A DNA stretch of 64,000 nucleotides, taken from NCBI RefSeq assembly GCF_022419185.1, contig NZ_JAJOZK010000006.1:1-64000 (forward strand), given 5' to 3'. Shown here one piece after another: positions 58,587 to 64,000 of the stretch (position 1 is its first letter; every line of letters starts with the position of its first letter). Under the pieces are notes generated by a model. The model worked only from the letters and a program-made list of their open reading frames with translations, was not told the origin of the DNA and made no database searches. The position numbers and the translations under genes are program-made. Origin of the DNA: Thermomonas flagellata. GTDB lineage: Bacteria > Pseudomonadota > Gammaproteobacteria > Xanthomonadales > Xanthomonadaceae.

Positions 58587-59351
58587 TCACGGCAGCACCT
58601 GCAGCCAGGCGGGGCCGCCGAGCAACTGCATCTGGCGCTGGATCTGCGCGCTGCGGCGCTGCACGTAGGGCCCCGGGCGGGCGGCATCGTAGCGCCGCGG
58701 GCTGGGCAGGACCGCGGCCAGGCGCGCGGCCTCGGCGGCCGTCAGCGCCGCGGCGTCCTTGCCGAAGAACCGCCGCGCCGCCGCCTGCGCGCCGTACACG
58801 CCGTCGCCGAACTCGGCGATGTTGGCGTACATCTCGAGGATCCGCCGCTTCGGCCACAAGGCCTCGATCAGCACCGTGTACCAGGCCTCCAGCCCCTTGC
58901 GCAGCCAGCGCAGCGGGCCGCGGCCCTGCCACAGGAACAGGTTCTTGGCCACCTGCTGGCTGATGGTGCTGGCCCCGCGCAGGCGCCGCACCGGGGTGCC
59001 GCGCCGCTCCGCGCGCGCGATCATGCGCGCGTTGTGCGCCTGCGCCTGCTCGATCGCGGCGAAATCGAAGCCGTGGTGGCGGGCGAAGTTCTGGTCCTCC
59101 GCCGCGACCAGCGCCAGCGGCAGCTGCGGCGACAGCCGGTCCCAGCCGCGCCAGTCGTAACGCAGGCGGAAGCCGACGTCGCCCTGCATCCAGGCCTCGG
59201 CCTGGCGGATCGCCATGAACATCGACCCCGGCGGGTCCACCCAGCGCAGCAGCAGCACCTGCAGCACGCTGAACGCCAGCGCCAGCAGCGGCAGCTTCCA
59301 CCACCACCCGCGCAGGCGTGCACGCCAGCCGCTCACGCCGCGCCCCGCCAC
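58587..59351 (-). CDS. mtgA: Monofunctional peptidoglycan transglycosylase
   Basis: 254 residues: a membrane anchor ([17 protein letters not shown]) and a GT51 domain with catalytic [31 protein letters not shown] and [20 protein letters not shown]. It polymerises glycan strands from lipid II. GTG at 59351 has AAGGGG at good spacing; GTG at 59336 is an alternative. Confidence 0.95.
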   Translation of the reverse strand: MAGRGVSGWRARLRGWWWKLPLLALAFSVLQVLLLRWVDPPGSMFMAIRQAEAWMQGDVGFRLRYDWRGWDRLSPQLPLALVAAEDQNFARHHGFDFAAIEQAQAHNARMIARAERRGTPVRRLRGASTISQQVAKNLFLWQGRGPLRWLRKGLEAWYTVLIEALWPKRRILEMYANIAEFGDGVYGAQAAARRFFGKDAAALTAAEAARLAAVLPSPRRYDAARPGPYVQRRSAQIQRQMQLLGGPAWLQVLP

Positions 59352-59448
59352 GGCCGCCCCTTGCCGATCCGCATCCCGATCCCCATCTGCACCGGCATCC
59401 TCGATGCCGCCCGATTATCCGCAGGCGCGGCCGCCACCGGTACCCCGC

Positions 59449-60360
59449 ATGTCCCCTGCCGCGCCCCAAGCCGATCTGTTGTCCCGTTTCCTGCTGCCCG
59501 GCGCCGGCGTGCGCGGGGTGGCCGTGCATCTGGACGCCACCTGGCGCCAGGTGCGGGCGCGCGCGGACTATCCCGCGCCGGTCGCGGTCTGGCTGGGCCA
59601 GGCGCTGGCGGCCTCGGCGCTGTTCACCGCGCATGCCAAGGTCGAGGGCCGGCTGTCGGTGCAGCTGCGTGGCAGCGGTGCGCTGCGCACCCTGTTCGCC
59701 GAATGCACCGCGGCCGGTACCCTGCGCGGCATCGCCCGCCTGGCGGAGGATGCCGCCGCGGTGCCGGACCGGCTGCGCGCGCTGGGCGATGACGCCATGC
59801 TGGCGATCACCATCGAGAATCCCGGCCTCGGCCAGCGCGATGCGCTGCGCTACCAGGGCGTGGTGCCGCTGGCCGCGGACGATCTGGCCGGTGCATTCGA
59901 GGCCTACTTCCGCCAGTCCGAACAGCTGCCCACGCGGATCCTGCTGGCCTGCGACGACCAAGGCGCCGCGGGCCTGATGCTGCAGGCGCTGCCGGGCGAC
60001 GGCGGCGACGCCGACGGCTGGACCCGGGTGGGCGCGCTGTTCGACACCCTCGGCGCTGACGAACTGCTCGCCGTGCCCCCCGACCGCCTCATCCACCGCC
60101 TGTTCCACGAGGAGCAACCGCAGGCCCTGGGCGAACGCCCGCTGCGCTTCGGCTGCTCCTGCTCGCGCGACCGGGTCGGGGCGATGCTGGTCGCCCTCGG
60201 CCGCGCCGAGGCGGAGGCCGCGGTCGCCGCCGGCGGCGGCGAGGCGGTGGTGCAATGCGAGTTCTGCGGGCAGACCTACCGGTTCGATCCGGCGCAGGTC
60301 GCGGCGCTCTTTGCCGACTCCGAACGCGCCCTGCCGCTGGAGGCCCCGCGGCTGCATTGA
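59449..60360 (+). CDS. hslO: Redox-regulated chaperone Hsp33
   Basis: 303-residue holdase activated by oxidation. The C-terminal zinc centre is complete: CSCSRDRVGAML and CEFCGQTYRF. The N-terminal part includes RGVAVHLDATWRQV. An ATG at 59404 would add 15 residues; 59449 fits the family better. Confidence 0.95.
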   Translation: MSPAAPQADLLSRFLLPGAGVRGVAVHLDATWRQVRARADYPAPVAVWLGQALAASALFTAHAKVEGRLSVQLRGSGALRTLFAECTAAGTLRGIARLAEDAAAVPDRLRALGDDAMLAITIENPGLGQRDALRYQGVVPLAADDLAGAFEAYFRQSEQLPTRILLACDDQGAAGLMLQALPGDGGDADGWTRVGALFDTLGADELLAVPPDRLIHRLFHEEQPQALGERPLRFGCSCSRDRVGAMLVALGRAEAEAAVAAGGGEAVVQCEFCGQTYRFDPAQVAALFADSERALPLEAPRLH

Positions 60361-60378
60361 GGCGCCCGCGGCGTGTTG

Positions 60379-60408
60379 CGGGCTTGTTAAGGATTCATAA
60401 ATGCGCTA
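60379..60408 (+). promoter_or_regulatory. Candidate promoter of the exported protein gene
   Basis: TTGTTA (60384-60389) and TAGGCT (60407-60412) are separated by 17 bp in a locally AT-rich stretch after hslO. TAGGCT also precedes amgK. The start codon is 52 bp downstream. Confidence 0.4.
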
Positions 60409-60464
60409 GGCTGCCCTCGTCATTCCCCGGAACTCCGCCGCCCGCCGGCTGTCCCAACCGCGCC

Positions 60465-61328
60465 ATGCGCCTGCCCGTTGCCACCGCCCTCGCTGCCCTG
60501 GTCGCCCTGGCCCTCGCCAGCGGCGGCGCGCTGGCGCAGGCCAAGGCCAAGCCGGGCACGCGCGACGCCGCGGTGGTGCCGGTCCTCAACCGCGACAGTG
60601 GCAAGCTCGAGGCCGTGCTGCTGCTGGAGCCGGCGACCACCGCCAGCGGCGTCGGCGCGCGCTGGCGGTTCGGCAGCACCACCCTGGAAACCACCTACGG
60701 CCTGCAGCGCGGCAGCTCGCTCGCCCTGCTGTGCGACCAGCGCGGCGGCCTCGCCAGCGGCATCGGCCAGCTCGCCAGCAACTGCGTGCTGGCCGCGCTC
60801 GACGGCGACCGCAGCGCCCAGCGCAGCAGCGCCGGCCTCGCGCTGGCCCGCGACGGCGGCCGGGTCGGGCTCAGCCTCGGCAGCGAGCGCTCCGGCCTGC
60901 TGCCGGCGTGGCTGACCCCGGCGCAGGTGCCCGGCCGGGTGCAGGGCAGCGACCTGTCCCTGTTCGCCGAGAAGAGCATCGGCCGCGAGGCCTACGTCAG
61001 CGTCGGCGGCACTCTCGCCCGCGCTAGGCTGGTGCCCGCCGCCGACGTGCCGCAGCTGGCGGACGAATGGAACACCCGCAGCCTGAGCATCGGCGGCGGC
61101 TACGGCGCGTTCAGCGCCAGCATCGTCGGCCGGGTGGTCAACGTCCCCGGCGGCAGCGAAGCGTTCAAGGGCCTCGGCCTCGGCCTCAGCTGGCGCACCC
61201 CGTGGAGCGGCGAGCTCACCGTCGGCGCCGACAACGTGGTCACCAGCGGGCGCAACCCGTTCTCCGCCGCCGGCGGCAAGAACGAAGACGGCACCGTGCC
61301 GTACATCCGCTACCAGCAGGATCTCTGA
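60465..61328 (+). CDS. Exported protein of unknown function, possibly beta-barrel
   Basis: Not recognised. 287 residues with a signal peptide (TALAALVALALASGGALAQ) and a body of alternating short beta strands rich in Gly, Ser and Leu (SLSIGGGYGAFSASIVG; LGLGLSWRTPWSGELTVG), ending YIRYQQDL. The strand pattern suggests an outer-membrane barrel, but a terminal phenylalanine is absent. Similar unnamed proteins occur in xanthomonads. Confidence 0.75.
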   Translation: MRLPVATALAALVALALASGGALAQAKAKPGTRDAAVVPVLNRDSGKLEAVLLLEPATTASGVGARWRFGSTTLETTYGLQRGSSLALLCDQRGGLASGIGQLASNCVLAALDGDRSAQRSSAGLALARDGGRVGLSLGSERSGLLPAWLTPAQVPGRVQGSDLSLFAEKSIGREAYVSVGGTLARARLVPAADVPQLADEWNTRSLSIGGGYGAFSASIVGRVVNVPGGSEAFKGLGLGLSWRTPWSGELTVGADNVVTSGRNPFSAAGGKNEDGTVPYIRYQQDL

Positions 61329-61405
61329 GCTAGGTGAGCGCGGGCGGGGCGATCGTGCGCTCCCCGGCGCGATGCCACGTCGTCGCCACAACGCCGGCGT
61401 GCGCC

Positions 61406-62986
61406 CTACCCCGGAATTTTGGCGAGCCCGCGCAATAGCGGCCCGAGCCACTTCTCGTAAGGCTTCCACTTGGGCACGTCGCGCCGATCAAGGCCACCAC
61501 GCACTTGGACCGCGCTGGCAGTCGCCACCGGTCGCGCACTTGCGCGCGGATCTGACATCCGCTCGATGTAGTCGATTCCACAAAACTCCGCGACCGCCTT
61601 CATGGTCCGGCGCGGATCGGCGACCAGTTCGGAGTACGCCACATTCAGTATCCGGCCCGGATAGCGGCTCTCCCACTCTTGCATCAAACGCGCATACAAC
61701 TGGTACCACTCTGCCAATTCATCCTGATCATACGAATAGGGATTGGCGTCCGAGAAAAGCTCGCGCAGGTTCGAAAAACACACCTCGACCGGATCCCTCA
61801 CCATGTGCAAGATGCGGGCATCGGGCAGCGCCTCGCAGATGAAACCAAGATTGAGGAAATTGGATGGCAATTTGTCTGTGAACGCGCGCGCAGTTCCGAC
61901 TCGCCACTGCAAGCCATCAAGATAGCGTTTCCCTACCTCGCGAAAATCGATGGCTCTTGCACGCACCACGATCTCACGGTCGATCACGCCGCGACAGTGA
62001 TGGTCGGTGGCATATCGCATTGCAGTGGTGAAGTCGTAAAGCTCCCCGGTGCAAATGACATCCTCGCTTGCATCCAACATTTGTTCCAGCAAGGTCGTGC
62101 CAGAGCGATGCATGCCAAGGATGAATATTGGGCGCGTGCGCCCATGGCAGCCGCTATCGGTGTCATGTCCAGTTTTTGGCCGCCAATCATGGAGCTCGTC
62201 GAACAGGCGCCTGGATTCCGCACGGTCATATCCGAGCATCGCACGCTTCGCATTGCATCCCTCTACCAGTGCCTGCCATGCCCCGGCGAAATCGCCAAGG
62301 TCGTCCAGCTCTTTGTGTAACGCAAAACCGAGCAATGCCTTCGCATCCGAGCCGCTCTGCGCCTGATGCAACCTCCTCCGCAACGCGTCGATCTGATTGT
62401 CGTTCAGACTTGCCTTGCGAACATGCGCCAGATGCCAATAGGCCTGCGGCAACTCAGGCGCACGCTTGATGCAGCGCTCGAAGCAGCGCCTTGCTTCATC
62501 CAGGCGGCCGAGATAGGTCAGGACCTGACCCCGCGAGACCAGCGTGGGAGGATAATCTGGATCGGCACGGTAGGCTTCGTCGAGGAACTTGATCGCGAGC
62601 TCCTGCCGGTTGAAGTATGACCACTGTGCGGCATACGAGAGCAGTAGCGGAATTGGCATGTCCACGAGCCTGCCCGATGCCGCCACCAGTTCCTCCAGCA
62701 GCCCTGCCTCGTTGAAGGTCCTCAACCGGGCCGCGAGCTGGACCCGCGTATGTACATTACGCGGCTGCAGGGCAAGTGCGCACAATGTTGCAACCCTAGC
62801 TGTGCGATAGCTGCCCTCCAGCGACAACTGGTAGGAATAGTTCACGAACCCCGCAGCCTTGCGCTCCGGCTCCACGCCGACCGCGGCGACCAACGTCCGC
62901 AATCCGGGCAAATCCCTGGCTTCGGCCTGGGGCTGCGCATACGCCAGCAACTTACGTAGAGCGTCCGGAACAGGATTTTGCTGCAT
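61406..62986 (-). CDS. TPR-containing sulfotransferase
   Basis: 526 residues: TPR-like helices over about 1-230 (PPTLVSRGQVLTYLGRLDEA), then a sulfotransferase domain with the 5'-PAPS loop ILGMHRSGTTLLEQMLD and 3'-phosphate region ILHMVRDPVEVCFSNL. It probably sulfates a protein or glycan; substrate unknown. The ATG at 62986 has GAAGGAAG upstream; a GTG one codon earlier overlaps the next gene's stop. The gene is clearly less GC-rich than the rest of the window, hinting at transfer. Confidence 0.9.
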   Translation of the reverse strand: MQQNPVPDALRKLLAYAQPQAEARDLPGLRTLVAAVGVEPERKAAGFVNYSYQLSLEGSYRTARVATLCALALQPRNVHTRVQLAARLRTFNEAGLLEELVAASGRLVDMPIPLLLSYAAQWSYFNRQELAIKFLDEAYRADPDYPPTLVSRGQVLTYLGRLDEARRCFERCIKRAPELPQAYWHLAHVRKASLNDNQIDALRRRLHQAQSGSDAKALLGFALHKELDDLGDFAGAWQALVEGCNAKRAMLGYDRAESRRLFDELHDWRPKTGHDTDSGCHGRTRPIFILGMHRSGTTLLEQMLDASEDVICTGELYDFTTAMRYATDHHCRGVIDREIVVRARAIDFREVGKRYLDGLQWRVGTARAFTDKLPSNFLNLGFICEALPDARILHMVRDPVEVCFSNLRELFSDANPYSYDQDELAEWYQLYARLMQEWESRYPGRILNVAYSELVADPRRTMKAVAEFCGIDYIERMSDPRASARPVATASAVQVRGGLDRRDVPKWKPYEKWLGPLLRGLAKIPG

Positions 62987-62988
62987 CA

Positions 62989-64000
62989 CTATGCTTCCTT
63001 CGACAGTTGCCGCTGTGCCCGTTCGACTTCAGCCTCAAGCGGGGCCAGGTACTGCGCATAGCGCCGCCACTGTTCTACGTGACGTGTGCTCACCCCCTGC
63101 CTGACTTGCACCGTGCTGGCGGTCGCCACGACCGCATCAGATCCGGTTCGGGCGAATTCTCGCTCAGGCAACGAAAGCCAGCCCGCCAACTTAGCCGCCA
63201 TGCCAGACGGAGCAGCGACGAATTCCTCGTAGTTCACGATCAGCACACGCTCCGGGAACGATGCCTGCAGTAGCTCAACCAGCATGTCATAGCGTACCCA
63301 GCGTCTTGCGACTGCCTCGAATTCGTAACTGTAGTAGTAGGAATTGCCGAACCATTCCTTCAGGTTCGACCAACACGCATCCATCGCTCCCCGACGAAGC
63401 GCCAACACACGCAAGCTCGGAATCGACGCCAGTGCCGCAGCCGCTATCAAGTAGTTCTCAGGCCATTTGTCGATGTAGGCATCGGCTCCGCCCGCCCTCC
63501 ACTGGGTGTGGTGCAAATAGCGGTTTCCTACTTCCGCCAATTGCGGATCACCTAGCGCGCCCATCAAGGCCGGGTCGGGATGCGGAGGCCCGGGTAGGTC
63601 CACTGACCAGCGCATCTGGAACACGAAATCACGCAGCTCACCTGCGGCGACTACGGAATACTCCCGGCACAGGCTCTGTTCAACCACCGTCGTCCCGGTG
63701 CGTGGCAAGCCAACGATCATGATCGGACGCGGCCCACTGGTGTGGCTTCCTGGCGCGACAGGATCAGTAGCAGCCCAGCGTCGGATCCCGTCGGCGGCAC
63801 TCTGGAATAATGCGCACTCATCGGCTTCCGAGTGCCGCACTTGGGCGCGCCGCGTTCGTACAGCCTCGCACAGCACCGGCCACGCATGCTGGATGTCATC
63901 GTTTGCGTCCAGCTCTTGAAACAGGCTGTAAAGCACCAACGGAGTGTCCGCGTGCGCCTCACCCAATGTTTTATGCAGCTTCCGTAGGTAGTCGATTCGC
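62989..64000 (-). CDS. TPR-sulfotransferase, second paralogue (start outside window)
   Basis: At least 336 residues and open at the window edge: the frame continues through LRKLHKTLGEAHADTPLV with no start required. The sulfotransferase loop is MIVGLPRTGTTVVEQSLC, and the C-terminus has TASTVQVRQGVSTRHVEQW, parallel to TASAVQVRGGLDRRDVPKW in the neighbour, so the two are tandem paralogues. Its stop touches the next gene. Also less GC-rich. Confidence 0.88.
   Translation of the reverse strand, partial: RIDYLRKLHKTLGEAHADTPLVLYSLFQELDANDDIQHAWPVLCEAVRTRRAQVRHSEADECALFQSAADGIRRWAATDPVAPGSHTSGPRPIMIVGLPRTGTTVVEQSLCREYSVVAAGELRDFVFQMRWSVDLPGPPHPDPALMGALGDPQLAEVGNRYLHHTQWRAGGADAYIDKWPENYLIAAAALASIPSLRVLALRRGAMDACWSNLKEWFGNSYYYSYEFEAVARRWVRYDMLVELLQASFPERVLIVNYEEFVAAPSGMAAKLAGWLSLPEREFARTGSDAVVATASTVQVRQGVSTRHVEQWRRYAQYLAPLEAEVERAQRQLSKEA

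Overview
The window is about 64 kb of very GC-rich bacterial chromosome from the Lysobacteraceae/Xanthomonadaceae (Lysobacter, Luteimonas, Thermomonas or a close relative). The case rests on gene order known from xanthomonads: cysB/cysK, DUF2066-PerM-hda beside purMN, kdsD-kdsC-lptCAB-rpoN-hpf-hprK-rapZ-PTS, pilT-pilU-yqgE-ruvX-pyrB facing yggS-proC, and metX-metB-hom behind a SAM riboswitch. Genes are dense, many overlap by 4 nt (ATGA or GTGA), and GTG/TTG starts are common. I found no tRNA, rRNA, CRISPR array, insertion sequence or phage gene.

Layout. 1-3.95 kb: cysB (3' end disturbed), cysK, and the amgK-murU cell-wall recycling pair. 3.97-8.8 kb: hda, an AI-2E/PerM-type membrane protein and a DUF2066 protein, divergent from purMN. 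8.8-15.9 kb: a DUF3108 protein, murA-ibaG, then the LPS block kdsD-kdsC-lptC-lptA-lptB and rpoN. 16-20.6 kb: a regulatory PTS (hpf, hprK, rapZ, EIIA-Man, HPr, EI). 20.6-24.2 kb: arsB, a SigZ-like sigma factor, an ArsP/YraQ permease and a small thioredoxin, apparently inserted between ptsI and mgtE. 24.4-32.6 kb: mgtE, a lipoprotein esterase, pyrB-ruvX-yqgE-pilU-pilT, yggS-proC. 32.7-36.8 kb: an unusual accessory cluster with an ECF sigma factor, a membrane protein probably acting as anti-sigma, a subtilisin-like protease and two exported Pro-rich proteins with matching Cys motifs. 36.9-45.6 kb: pdxH with a CutA-like protein and a signal-less BtuF-like protein, aroKB, a WGR protein, hemE, a giant propeller hybrid kinase. 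45.7-51.6 kb: sdaA, the riboswitch-controlled methionine operon and an M23 peptidase. 51.6-60.4 kb: a Ser/Thr kinase-histidine kinase-response regulator operon, prfC, a CBS protein, a glycosyltransferase, mtgA and hslO. 60.4-64 kb: an exported protein and two tandem TPR-sulfotransferases in visibly less GC-rich DNA, the last cut by the window edge.

How the parts work together. Much of the window serves the envelope: Kdo synthesis, LPS export, MurNAc recycling and UDP-GlcNAc diversion. The rpoN-PTS block probably links phosphoenolpyruvate and nitrogen/carbon state to these genes through HprK and RapZ. PilT/PilU power type IV pilus retraction. The methionine operon appears doubly controlled, by a perfect 10-bp inverted repeat over its -35 box and by a SAM-I riboswitch.

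The best candidate for an undescribed system is the 32.7-36.8 kb cluster. The periplasmic part of the presumed anti-sigma factor resembles the prodomain of a subtilase, and the very next gene encodes a subtilase. This suggests a dedicated protease-anti-sigma pair controlling exported Cys-motif proteins. That is an inference from sequence reading only.
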